Assembly (NCBI GenBank): GCA_044235425.1
Contig: JBIIHW010000018.1
Span: forward strand, 1-64,000
Direction of reading: 5' to 3'
DNA: 64,000 nucleotides
Origin: JBJSXJ01 sp044235425
Lineage (GTDB): Bacteria; Planctomycetota; Planctomycetia; Pirellulales; Pirellulaceae
Shown: piece by piece, positions 25,197-33,571 of the stretch
How the letters are laid out: each line of letters opens with the position of its first letter
How positions within the stretch are numbered: position 1 is the first letter of the stretch
Position numbers and translations under genes: made by a program
Notes under the pieces: model-generated
Seen by the model: only the letters and a program-made list of their open reading frames with translations
What the model was told of the DNA's origin: nothing
The model's database searches: none

Positions 25197-26618
25197 TTAC
25201 GTCTTGATCTTACCGAGTTGATAGCGTAACGCATCTTCGAGATCAGGGTAACGGAACGGGTAGTTCGACTCGATTAAACGACTCGGCTTGATGCGCTGGC
25301 TGGCGAGCAGCAGCGCGTCCGCCATTTCGCCAAATGCCAGTCGAGCGGCAAAGGCGGGCATCGGAAAAATGGTGGGGCGCCCGAGCACTCGGCCCAACGT
25401 TTTCGTGTAGTCCGCGTTGGTCACGGGATGCGGCGATACCACATTGACGGGGCCTCGCAGCGACTCCGTCTGAATCGCATGGAGAATGGCTCCCAGCACG
25501 TCATCGATCGCCACCCAGCTCATGTATTGCCGCCCGCTCCCGAGATTCCCGCCCGCTCCCAGTTTGAACGGCAGCAGCATCTTCGCGAGTGCTCCACCGC
25601 GAGCACTCAGCACAACACCAATTCGTAGATTCACCACTCGAATCCCCTGATCGGCGGCGGCTTTCGTGGCACCCTCCCAAGTCTGGCAGACCTGCCCGAG
25701 GTAGCTATCCGACGGCTTACTCTGCTCGTCAATCCACTTGTCTCCTTCATCCTGATACATGCCAATGGCGGAAGCACACACGAAGACCTTGGGTGGCGTT
25801 TTGAGTTTTGCCAGAGCCTCACTCAGCACCCGCGTGCTTACCTCCCGACTGGTCTTGATGAGTTCCTTGTAGGCGGGTGTCCAGCGACGATCAGCGATTC
25901 CGGCTCCCCCCAGATGCACCACGGCATCGACGCCTTCTAGTGCCGCCAGGTTGATGGTGCCACGGTCCGGATCCCAATTCACCGTGGTCACGGCCGACGC
26001 CGTCGAATCACTGCCGGGTGTTCGAGCCGGCAATCGAGCACGTACGAGTTGTACGACCTGATGACCACCGGAGGTGAGGAATGGAATGAGTGCTTGCCCG
26101 ACCAACCCCGAAGCACCAGAAACTAGGATTTTCATCGCCTTTTCTCCCGACTGTTGATGTGCGGCCAAGTCGGCGATCGTCGTTCGATGACGGTACGCAA
26201 ACATCCGCTGTAATTGTTTTCTTGTGCTGCGTCCCGCCACCAGCTTACCCAAAACTCCACCGGGTAAGGCATAGGACACGCGGTCTTCGAGCGTACTATG
26301 CTGCTTGTCTGCGTCGCTTGGCAGACACAGGTGCAGATGATCCCACGCCGCAAATGGACTTTTCACGGCGACGTCGCGAAACTGCTGTCGGGGCACGCAT
26401 TCGGTGTAGCGAGCAATCCAGCGTAGCCAGATGGGGCCCATTTTAAGTCGCATGGTGGGGCCGTCCCCGATCCGCTGCGGCTCGACCCACCGCTCCACAC
26501 GTACCACCTCCCAGGGCGGCGACAACCGCTCGAACGCTCCCGGCCGCATGTGCCAGTCGTAGAGCTCACCAGCACTGCATGCTAGCTTGCTTTGCCAGCT
26601 GAACTGTTCGTGTGGCAT
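25197..26618 (-). CDS. TIGR01777-family NAD(P)-binding epimerase-like protein with N-terminal SRPBCC domain
   Basis: 473 residues. Residues 1-160 (MPHEQFSWQSKLACSAGELYDWHMRPGAFERLSPPWE...) fit the SRPBCC/START-like fold of cell-fusion CoxG/YfcH-associated proteins. From about residue 165 an extended SDR domain begins with MKILVSGASGLVGQALIPFL (the Rossmann GxxGxxG). It contains VDAVVHLGGAGIADRRWTPAYK, CASAIGMYQDEGDKWIDE (the Y-x-x-x-K segment is altered) and IGVVLSARGGALAKMLLPFKLGAGGNLG, the signature of the TIGR01777/SDR39U1 family, whose substrate is still poorly defined. The frame is open 81 codons further upstream, but ATG 26618 starts exactly at the domain. This domain order is known from other bacteria. 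It diverges from the S9 peptidase gene across about 100 bp and may be co-transcribed with the small TPR gene. Confidence 0.88.
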   Translation of the reverse strand: MPHEQFSWQSKLACSAGELYDWHMRPGAFERLSPPWEVVRVERWVEPQRIGDGPTMRLKMGPIWLRWIARYTECVPRQQFRDVAVKSPFAAWDHLHLCLPSDADKQHSTLEDRVSYALPGGVLGKLVAGRSTRKQLQRMFAYRHRTTIADLAAHQQSGEKAMKILVSGASGLVGQALIPFLTSGGHQVVQLVRARLPARTPGSDSTASAVTTVNWDPDRGTINLAALEGVDAVVHLGGAGIADRRWTPAYKELIKTSREVSTRVLSEALAKLKTPPKVFVCASAIGMYQDEGDKWIDEQSKPSDSYLGQVCQTWEGATKAAADQGIRVVNLRIGVVLSARGGALAKMLLPFKLGAGGNLGSGRQYMSWVAIDDVLGAILHAIQTESLRGPVNVVSPHPVTNADYTKTLGRVLGRPTIFPMPAFAARLAFGEMADALLLASQRIKPSRLIESNYPFRYPDLEDALRYQLGKIKT

Positions 26619-26721
26619 AGGTGAATTCGCGAGGGGGACGGCGGTTGCGATTGACGTTGTCGGGCTAACCGCGTATCCGTACGCTGGATAACTTCGCCCG
26701 ATCGCGACAAGGATGCTACCG

Positions 26722-28872
26722 ATGATACCGTTTCCAGTTTCACTCACCAGACAGCAGATCGGGAAGTTTGGCCCGCTGGTTCGACCCGTACTGCTCTGGG
26801 CGATCATCGCGACGGCCTGCTCCCTGGGGATGTCCGTTGCCGCGGATGAACGCCAGCCCATCCAGCTGGAAGACCTCTACCGACTCGAATCGCCGCTGCA
26901 CGCCACCGTAGCCCCGGAGGGAGCGATGGTCGCTTATACGCGGCAGTGGATTGATCGTCAGACCAAACATGAACGACATTCTTTGTGGGTCATCCGCGAC
27001 AGCGTGACCGGCCCTCAGGCATTTGAGCCGGGAGAACCAGATGCCCGCCAGCCGGTCTTTTCGCCGGATGGACGCTGGATTGCCTTTCGCTCCACCCGAC
27101 CGAGACCAGCGGGGTGGCGTCAAACTCCGCCCGTTCCTCTGGAGTCGGATCCGGCGACCGATATTTGGTTGTTGCCCACCAGCGGCGGACCCGCAATTCC
27201 ACTCGCCCCCGCCGACAAGCCATACGGTCGAGTGCTTGGGGATTCGTTTTATGGTCGAGTCGCTTTTTCACCGGACGGCAAGCAGTTGGTATTCGTGGCT
27301 GATGATGGCCTGAACAGTCGGACCGAGGAGGAGCGAGAGGCCGACGTCTATGTGCAGCGGGCAGATCAAGGAGAGGGCTATACGGGTTATCGGCCGGCGC
27401 AGATTTGGGTGGCGGAATTGGCAGCGGAGCCTGGTGAACATGCGGCGACCAGAATTCGCCGCTTGACCGACGACGGGGTCTGGTACGGAGATCCTCAATG
27501 GTCGCCCGACGGGAAGACGATTGTCGTTCATGCCAATCGCAGCGACGATGTGGAGGCGGTGCGATTTAGCATCAACAAAAATTTTGATCTGTGGATGATC
27601 GATGTGGCGACCAGCGCCATCACTCAGCTCACGCGTGGCCCCGGTCCGGAAGTATCGCCGCGGTGGAGTCCCGATGGGCGACGTTTGGTCTGTCTTTCCA
27701 GTCCTCGCAAAGGTCCTCACTCGGACGTTTTCAATTTGCTGATCGTGGATCTCCGGGGAGGGCAACCGCAAAGCCGAGTGGTTTACGATCATCATGCGCC
27801 CAGCGCCAGCGTCACGGATGCCAATACGGATACGGCGGAGGCTTTACCGCCGCATCCCTATCCCAGCTTTCCGCTGCCTGACGTGACGTGGGACGATGCT
27901 CAGCATGTCGTGATCCAAGCGCCGGTGAAGACGCGCACCGAACTGGTGCTCGTCAACCTTCAAACCGGTAATGGCCAAGTGTTGGCGGCTGACGCTCCCA
28001 CAGGCACCGGCCTGGCGCGGCGGGAGTTCGCTTGGCGAAACATGCTGCTACCGCCCGCCAATCCGTTTCTGCGCGAACGAGTGCTGGGGGAGACGACCGT
28101 CGTGACGTGGAAGAGCAGTGATCAACTGCCGCTCGAAGGTGTTCTCACCGTGCCGCCGGCCTCCGTCGCTCAACCGCCCTACCCTGTGGTCGTCTATCCT
28201 CATGGTGGCCCCCATAGCCGTTCCACCACCACCTTTAATTTCACCGTTGAGCTGTTTGCGGCGCATGGTTACGCGGTCTTTCAACCGAACTATCGCGGCA
28301 GTCAAGGCTACGGAAAAAAATTCCTCGACGCGAACCGCGGAGATTTTGGCGGGGGTGATTACGAAGACATTCGTTCCGGTATCGCAGCACTGGTGGAACG
28401 CCAGCTCGTAGCGGCTGATCGGCAGTTCTTGTACGGGATTAGTTATGGCGGTTTTCTGACTTGCTGGTCGGTGAGTCAAACGGGACAGTTTCGTGCGGCG
28501 GTCGCCCAAAACGCCGTGACCGATTTGAACGCCATGTGGGCACTCAGTGACATCCCGAGCTGGGTGGAGTGGGAGTTTGAGGGACAACCATGGACGGTGG
28601 CCGAACAGCTACGTCGTCATAGTCCGCTAACGTTTGTGGATCGAGTGAGAACTCCGACGTTGATATTGCATTCGCGGGAAGACCGACGCTGCCCGCTCGC
28701 GATGGGCCAAATGTTTCACCAAGCACTGGTGCAGCGGCAAGTGCCGACCGGCCTGGTCGTCTACCCCAATGAAGGCCACACCATCCGACAGCCCAAACAT
28801 CGCGAAGATGTACATCGTCGAGTGCTGCAGTGGTTCGCCGCCGCCGACCGCCCTCCCGATGCTAAACCATAA
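26722..28872 (+). CDS. Secreted S9-family prolyl oligopeptidase (dipeptidyl/acylaminoacyl peptidase type)
   Basis: 716 residues from ATG 26722, chosen over ATG 26713 because AAGGA lies eight bases before it. A signal peptide covers about residues 18-40 (LLWAIIATACSLGMSVAA). Residues about 45-450 form a WD-like beta-propeller with TolB-type motifs (VFSPDGRWIAFRSTRP, AFSPDGKQLVFVADDG, PQWSPDGKTIVVHANR, PRWSPDGRRLVCLSSP). The C-terminal alpha/beta-hydrolase has PVVVYPHGGPHS, the nucleophile elbow GISYGG (S574), HSREDRRCP (D654) and NEGHTIRQP (H686), so a complete catalytic triad. The family cleaves short peptides, often after proline or from blocked N-termini; a signal peptide puts it in the periplasm or outside. 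An imperfect hairpin overlaps its stop codon but is too weak to call as a terminator. It is a stand-alone gene. Confidence 0.92.
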   Translation: MIPFPVSLTRQQIGKFGPLVRPVLLWAIIATACSLGMSVAADERQPIQLEDLYRLESPLHATVAPEGAMVAYTRQWIDRQTKHERHSLWVIRDSVTGPQAFEPGEPDARQPVFSPDGRWIAFRSTRPRPAGWRQTPPVPLESDPATDIWLLPTSGGPAIPLAPADKPYGRVLGDSFYGRVAFSPDGKQLVFVADDGLNSRTEEEREADVYVQRADQGEGYTGYRPAQIWVAELAAEPGEHAATRIRRLTDDGVWYGDPQWSPDGKTIVVHANRSDDVEAVRFSINKNFDLWMIDVATSAITQLTRGPGPEVSPRWSPDGRRLVCLSSPRKGPHSDVFNLLIVDLRGGQPQSRVVYDHHAPSASVTDANTDTAEALPPHPYPSFPLPDVTWDDAQHVVIQAPVKTRTELVLVNLQTGNGQVLAADAPTGTGLARREFAWRNMLLPPANPFLRERVLGETTVVTWKSSDQLPLEGVLTVPPASVAQPPYPVVVYPHGGPHSRSTTTFNFTVELFAAHGYAVFQPNYRGSQGYGKKFLDANRGDFGGGDYEDIRSGIAALVERQLVAADRQFLYGISYGGFLTCWSVSQTGQFRAAVAQNAVTDLNAMWALSDIPSWVEWEFEGQPWTVAEQLRRHSPLTFVDRVRTPTLILHSREDRRCPLAMGQMFHQALVQRQVPTGLVVYPNEGHTIRQPKHREDVHRRVLQWFAAADRPPDAKP

Positions 28873-28940
28873 CTCGACACGACCGTGACGAAGCGGCGAG
28901 TTTTGGTTTCGATCTTGGCGAAGTTCAAGCTGAAACACAA

Positions 28941-28975
28941 ATCGACGTCTCCATCACCTATCGACGTCTCCATCA
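28941..28975. repeat. 16-bp direct duplication
   Basis: ATCGACGTCTCCATCA occurs at 28941-28956 and again at 28960-28975, separated by CCT. It lies in the 159-bp spacer between the convergent S9 peptidase and SMP-30 genes. GATCGA/TTTCCGTCTCC remnants follow, so it may be the decayed seed of a tandem array. Confidence 0.85.
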
Positions 28976-29031
28976 GAAATCGATCTTTCCGTCTCCTCCA
29001 TTTCAGACTCGCATCCGAAGTCGCTGCGCAG

Positions 29032-30048
29032 CTACTTCATCGCGGGATAGACGAGTCGCCCGGGCGTAGTGGTACGAATGCTATAGAGCGTTCCCCCGCC
29101 GGTCACATAGAGCGTTTTTTGGTCGGCACCGCCAAAGGCACAGTTGGTTACTTCATCCGTCGGCACTGGTAGAAAATCGAGTAGCTTTCCCTCGAGATCC
29201 AACACGTAGATGCCACCCTTTACGTCGGTGGCGGGTTCAAAGGGTGGATTTGGTTTATTCAGCCCACCCGCCACATACAAGCGACCTTTGAGATCCTGCT
29301 TTAAGCCATCCGGGCCACGCCCTGCCCCCCAATCACGCAGCAGTTTGCGCGAGGCCAAGTTGACGCTCCCATCCTCGCGCAATTCAAAACGCCAGAGTTT
29401 GCGGGCGCCACCCTGAGTGTCATTATTGTTGTCAGCGACGAGCAAATAACGATCGTCTGGTGTGACCAGAATCCCGTTCGGCCGCTCCAGTTCGCGGCCG
29501 ATGATGCGAGTGACTTTTAAATCAAGATCAATGCGGTAAACCCCTTCAATGGTTTTTCCTTCGGCATCGCGAATCTCCATCCCCTCGCGATCGCCGTAGC
29601 GAGGATCCGTGAAGTAAATCCGGCCGCGCGAGTCGACCGTGATATCGTTGGGCTGGTTGTAGCGTTTTCCTTCGAAACGGTCCGTGAGCACCTCCAGCTT
29701 GCCATCCAGGTTGGTGCGAGTTATACGGCGCAAGACAGGCTCACAGGCCAGCAGTCGCCCCTGACGATCAAACAATAACCCATTGGTACCCGCATTCGCT
29801 CGATAGACGGCTGCTTTACCATCTGGATTCAACTGCCGAATATCGCCGCCGCCGCTGGTGAGCACTCCCAGCTGCGGATGCCACGCCGGCCCTTCGCCTC
29901 CCGCTCCATCACCGACTTCGACCTTAAGCTTTGCACCCGCGGCAAAGATGGGTTCCGCAGCGGCGAGATCCGCTACTGCCCACCCCGCGACGACGCTCAT
30001 GAAAGCGAGAGACAGAACGCCGCAAACCAGCTTCCAAAATGATTTCAT
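29032..30048 (-). CDS. Secreted SMP-30/gluconolactonase-family protein
   Basis: 338 residues from ATG 30048; the frame is open for 15 further codons into the heptamer-rich spacer but without a good start. A signal peptide covers residues about 7-32 (LVCGVLSLAFMSVVAGWAVAD). The body is a six-bladed propeller of the SMP-30/Gluconolaconase/LRE family: GEGPAWHPQLGVLTSGGGDI with the metal-ligand glutamate near the start, NGLLFDRQGRLLACEP, YNQPNDITVDSRGRIYFTDP (Asn ligand), LERPNGILVTPDDRYLLVAD (Asn and Asp ligands) and GPDGLKQDLKGRLYVAGG. These are the residues that hold the divalent cation. The likely reaction is hydrolysis of a sugar lactone in the periplasm. It lies downstream of the PVC cytochrome gene on the same strand, separated by the 17-unit heptamer array, and overexpression of lactonase families is common beside sugar dehydrogenases in planctomycetes. 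Confidence 0.9.
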   Translation of the reverse strand: MKSFWKLVCGVLSLAFMSVVAGWAVADLAAAEPIFAAGAKLKVEVGDGAGGEGPAWHPQLGVLTSGGGDIRQLNPDGKAAVYRANAGTNGLLFDRQGRLLACEPVLRRITRTNLDGKLEVLTDRFEGKRYNQPNDITVDSRGRIYFTDPRYGDREGMEIRDAEGKTIEGVYRIDLDLKVTRIIGRELERPNGILVTPDDRYLLVADNNNDTQGGARKLWRFELREDGSVNLASRKLLRDWGAGRGPDGLKQDLKGRLYVAGGLNKPNPPFEPATDVKGGIYVLDLEGKLLDFLPVPTDEVTNCAFGGADQKTLYVTGGGTLYSIRTTTPGRLVYPAMK

Positions 30049-30078
30049 AAAGCTCAGCCGTCCCTTGTGGGTCAAAAG

Positions 30079-30197
30079 GTTGTCATTTGTCATTTGTCAT
30101 TTGTCACTTGTCACTTGTCACTTGTCACTTGTCATGGGTCATTGGTCATTGGTCATTGGTTGTTGGTCATTGGTTGTTGGTCATTGGTTGTTGGTCA
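30079..30197 (-). repeat. Heptamer tandem array of 17 units, starting at the stop codon of the PVC cytochrome gene
   Basis: Read on the minus strand from 30197, there are 17 exact 7-bp units: TGACCAA alternating with CAACCAA, then TGACCCA, four TGACAAG, three TGACAAA and TGACAAC. The first TGA (30197-30195) is the stop codon of the upstream gene. Fourteen of the 17 units begin with TGA, and because 7 is not a multiple of 3 these fall in all frames on the coding strand. The array fills most of the 146-bp spacer before the SMP-30 gene. Confidence 0.96.
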
Positions 30198-33100
30198 TTT
30201 TGAGGAACGGAGGAAAGCGATGAGGTCGGCGAGTTCTTGTGGGGTGAGCTGTTGATCGAGACCGGAAGGCATGACAGAGACCTGACTGGGACGTAATTCC
30301 TCAATCTCATTTCGAGGTAGTCGAATTTCATCGGTGGCATTGATTGCCAGTACGATTTCGTCGCTGGAGGATTTTTTCACGAGCCCGTTGTAAGTCTTGC
30401 CATGGACGGTCATCACCGATACCGGTTCATAGCTTCGCACAAAACTCAAACTGGGATAAACAATCGATTCCAAGAGATCTCGTTCCGCGCGAATGCTGCC
30501 GATGCGAGTGAGATCGGGGCCGACCTTGCCACCAATATATCCCGTGGTGTGACACGAGCCGCAAGCGGCCTTCGCACTATGAAAGACGGCCTGACCGCGG
30601 CGCACATCACCAGCGCGTAGCGAGGAGAGTAGTTGTTCGAGCCTTTCGCGCTGACGTGCCTCGTTCACATGAATGGCGGCCAGGAGGTTACTGAGTTCTT
30701 GCTGTACGGGCGCCGGATATTTGGCCAGGGCTTGACGCAGTGCGTCTGCACGCAGCCCCGCCACCACTTTGGAGCCGCGCAGTTTCCTTAGCAGCATCAG
30801 GCCCAGTTCCTCGTCGGTAGAGCCTTCAAAGGTGGATAGCAATCGATCCGCTTCCAGGGGTCCGACTTCCGCCATGAGCGACGCCAGTTGAGCCAGTTGC
30901 TGGGGGGTCAGACTGGCTTTACGGATGACATCGGCTGCTGCCATCCGCCTTGTCACGGCGACCTCAGAGCTGAGCTGTTGCGTGAGAAAATTCCAAAGAT
31001 CATTCGAAACGAGTGGCAATCCAGCGGGAATCGCTGCCAGGGCATCCAGCCGCACTGCCACCTCCAGTCGCCGATCCTCGGCCACCGCCACCAGCGTCTT
31101 TCCCAGTTCAGCATCCGCAATTTTTGCCGGAGTTAACTCGCGTAGCGTGCTCGCCAGTTCGCCGATTAAAAGCGCTGGACTGGCGTTCGCTCGTACAGCG
31201 GCCGGCGTAGACGGTTTAGCTTTAGTGGATGGGGCAGTTGGCGCCGGGACATCCTGGGAGGACGAGCGACTGGAGTTCGTCTGGTCACCTACCGGTGGTA
31301 AAGAATCGAGGGACTCGCGTAGTGCCACTCGACACGCTCCCCACCACGCGACGGGAGTTTCTCGTAGACCACTCGTTCGCATGGCGCGTAAGGCGATCAT
31401 TCTGGCGGCTAACGGGGCCTCGTTATTGCGTACGACTTGCGTTAGCAGAGCTGCCACATCGGCATGTCGAGCGAAGAGTGCCAGCTGTTTGATCAGTTCG
31501 GTTGTTGCGGGTGCATCGGGGGGTCCTGCTGGTAAGTTGCCGGCGGAACGTAGGCGATCTTGCAGGGAAGCGGCCAAATCCCCGGCCCATTCGGCATGTC
31601 GACTAGCGATCCAGGCGGCAGTCTCGCGCACCACAGGCTGAGTGGACGACAGACTCGGAGCGACCTCGGCGGCCTTCAGCCGGCCGCTGGCGGATTGATC
31701 CAGCACCAATAGTGCCGCTCGCCGCAACCATGGCTGATCGCTGTCGAGATAGGGACGCAGAGCAGGACCGGCTTCCAGCTCCAGTAGGGCGAACAGCAGT
31801 GCATGTTCGACAAATCGATCAGCCAGCGTTGCCTCGCGTGGCGATGGGGACTGCTGCGCGACGAGTTGTCCGAGTTGCTCCAGACGCTCGCGCAGGGGTT
31901 CAATATTGGCCTTGTCCCCCATTCGTCCCAGACATTCCGCTGCCACCCGCAAGTGACGCCCGGAAGTGCTGCGCAGATTCGCGAGAACTCCGTCGCGGGC
32001 CGCTGCATCGCGATGGAGGCTCACGGCTTGGAGAGCGGCCAGTCGTACATCGTCGTGTGGATCGTGCAGTGCGCGCCGTACGGCTTGCCTGGCGGCTGAT
32101 GCATCGAGGCGCGTGAGAGCCCAGACGGCCGCTTCGCGCGTGGTCGCCGTCATCGCGGGATTAAGCAATTCCGTAAGCGCCGCGACGGCTTCTTGCACAA
32201 ATGTTGCCGCCGCAGCACCTCGACTGCGTCGAGCCAACTCGCGTGCTGCGCGCAGCCGCACCGCCGGTCGCTCATCGCTCAACCGACTTGCCAGCTCCGC
32301 GCCACTGACTCGCTCGCACCAGTTCAGTTCTCGACCCCGCGGATCGAGAACCGCCGCTGCGTCGGTGCGACGAATTCGATAAATCGCGCCTAAAATATCT
32401 GGCTTCCATAACTGCGAAGTGGGGCAGCAAAGCTTGTACCAACCACCGGTGTTCACGACAAGTAAACTGCCATCCGCATCAGCCTGGACGTCAGTGGGAT
32501 GAAAATCGATGTTATTCGAGATCAAGAAATCTTCATCACGACTCACATACGAACCACCTTGAGGGGTAAGCGTGTGACGCGTGACTTTATGCAGATTAAA
32601 AAGAGTGGCGAACAGGTTGTGGCGATAGTCAGCGCCAAAGCTCGTGGCTTCGTAGCGAGTCAGCCCGCAGGGTGCGGCCGGACCGAGATGCGCGAGCGGC
32701 GGCAGGATGTCGCCGGTGCGGACGTGCGATTCGATCACCTCATGGATCTTGCCATAAACGCCGCCGTGGACGGCATGAATCAACCCATCGCGCAGTCCGG
32801 AGGCGGGATGTTGGAGAAACGTTGTCGTAAAGATGCGGTCACCGCCTGGAAGAAAAACGACATCCACCGGATTGTCCATCCCGCCCGTCATCACCGACTC
32901 AATGCCACCGCCATCCGGTCGCGCGCGGAAAATATGAGCCGCCTTGGTGACCAAGTCCGGGGCACCGGGCCGCGGGTACCGCTGTTCCGCAAACGCTCCT
33001 TTGCACCAGTAAATGCGTCCATCGAGCCCTTCATAAGGTCCGTGTAAATCATTCGCGCAGCCCGTGAGCGTTCCTCCACGAAACCATTCCACGCGCTCAT

Positions 33101-33554
33101 CCGCCACTCCATCGTCATTGGTATCCGTGAGCTTCCAGATCGATGGTGGCGCGGAGACATACAACGAACCATCCAGCCACAGAGTGCCTTCGGGGAACAT
33201 CATCTGATCGGCGAAGACCGTGCGCTCGTCAAATCGACCGTCGCCATCGCGATCAATCAGACGCAAGATGCGATGGGGGCGTTCGGCGAGCTGTTTTTCG
33301 ACTTTGTCATTCGTCCCCGACGATTCGGCGACATACAGCCGGCCAAGTTCATCGAAGTCGCACGTAATCGGACGCTCGACTAACCCCGGCCCGGCCGCTC
33401 GTTCGATGGTAAAGCCGGCCGGGAGCGTGAAGATCTGACCATCGAGCTCGATTTGTGTCCGCGGCGACTGCCCCAGCGCAAAAGTAGTAAGCAAACGTTC
33501 GGGGGATACGGCGATCGCGAAGAGCAAGACGAGTGCCAGCCAGTGACGCGCCAT
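30195..33554 (-). CDS. PVC-type membrane-bound dehydrogenase with HEAT repeats and C-terminal cytochrome c motif
   Basis: 1119 residues with a signal peptide (HWLALVLLFAIAVSPERLLTTFALG). Residues about 45-400 form a quinoprotein-dehydrogenase-like propeller (GFTIERAAGPGLVERPITCDFDELGRLYV, RILRLIDRDGDGRFDERTVFADQMMFPEGTLW). About 410-960 are HEAT-like helical repeats (VRLRAARELARRSRG, DVRLAALQAVSLHRDAA). At the end is a cytochrome-c-like domain with CGSCH at residues 998-1002 and VGPDLTRIG behind it, where a methionine such as SVMTV or SVMPS could be the distal ligand. This architecture is characteristic of planctomycetes and verrucomicrobia. The substrate is unknown, but a periplasmic sugar or alcohol oxidation passing electrons to the haem is the usual proposal. 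It follows glgB after 17 bases, so the two are probably one transcript. The stop codon lies in the first heptamer of the downstream array. Confidence 0.93.
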   Translation of the reverse strand: MARHWLALVLLFAIAVSPERLLTTFALGQSPRTQIELDGQIFTLPAGFTIERAAGPGLVERPITCDFDELGRLYVAESSGTNDKVEKQLAERPHRILRLIDRDGDGRFDERTVFADQMMFPEGTLWLDGSLYVSAPPSIWKLTDTNDDGVADERVEWFRGGTLTGCANDLHGPYEGLDGRIYWCKGAFAEQRYPRPGAPDLVTKAAHIFRARPDGGGIESVMTGGMDNPVDVVFLPGGDRIFTTTFLQHPASGLRDGLIHAVHGGVYGKIHEVIESHVRTGDILPPLAHLGPAAPCGLTRYEATSFGADYRHNLFATLFNLHKVTRHTLTPQGGSYVSRDEDFLISNNIDFHPTDVQADADGSLLVVNTGGWYKLCCPTSQLWKPDILGAIYRIRRTDAAAVLDPRGRELNWCERVSGAELASRLSDERPAVRLRAARELARRSRGAAAATFVQEAVAALTELLNPAMTATTREAAVWALTRLDASAARQAVRRALHDPHDDVRLAALQAVSLHRDAAARDGVLANLRSTSGRHLRVAAECLGRMGDKANIEPLRERLEQLGQLVAQQSPSPREATLADRFVEHALLFALLELEAGPALRPYLDSDQPWLRRAALLVLDQSASGRLKAAEVAPSLSSTQPVVRETAAWIASRHAEWAGDLAASLQDRLRSAGNLPAGPPDAPATTELIKQLALFARHADVAALLTQVVRNNEAPLAARMIALRAMRTSGLRETPVAWWGACRVALRESLDSLPPVGDQTNSSRSSSQDVPAPTAPSTKAKPSTPAAVRANASPALLIGELASTLRELTPAKIADAELGKTLVAVAEDRRLEVAVRLDALAAIPAGLPLVSNDLWNFLTQQLSSEVAVTRRMAAADVIRKASLTPQQLAQLASLMAEVGPLEADRLLSTFEGSTDEELGLMLLRKLRGSKVVAGLRADALRQALAKYPAPVQQELSNLLAAIHVNEARQRERLEQLLSSLRAGDVRRGQAVFHSAKAACGSCHTTGYIGGKVGPDLTRIGSIRAERDLLESIVYPSLSFVRSYEPVSVMTVHGKTYNGLVKKSSSDEIVLAINATDEIRLPRNEIEELRPSQVSVMPSGLDQQLTPQELADLIAFLRSSK

Positions 33555-33571
33555 GGGATGCAGGCTCCGTG

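Noticed and set aside
28871..28905. Terminator after the S9 peptidase gene
   Set aside because: AACTCG/CGAGTT flanks a long, weakly paired interior and the T-run is interrupted, so the signal is too weak.
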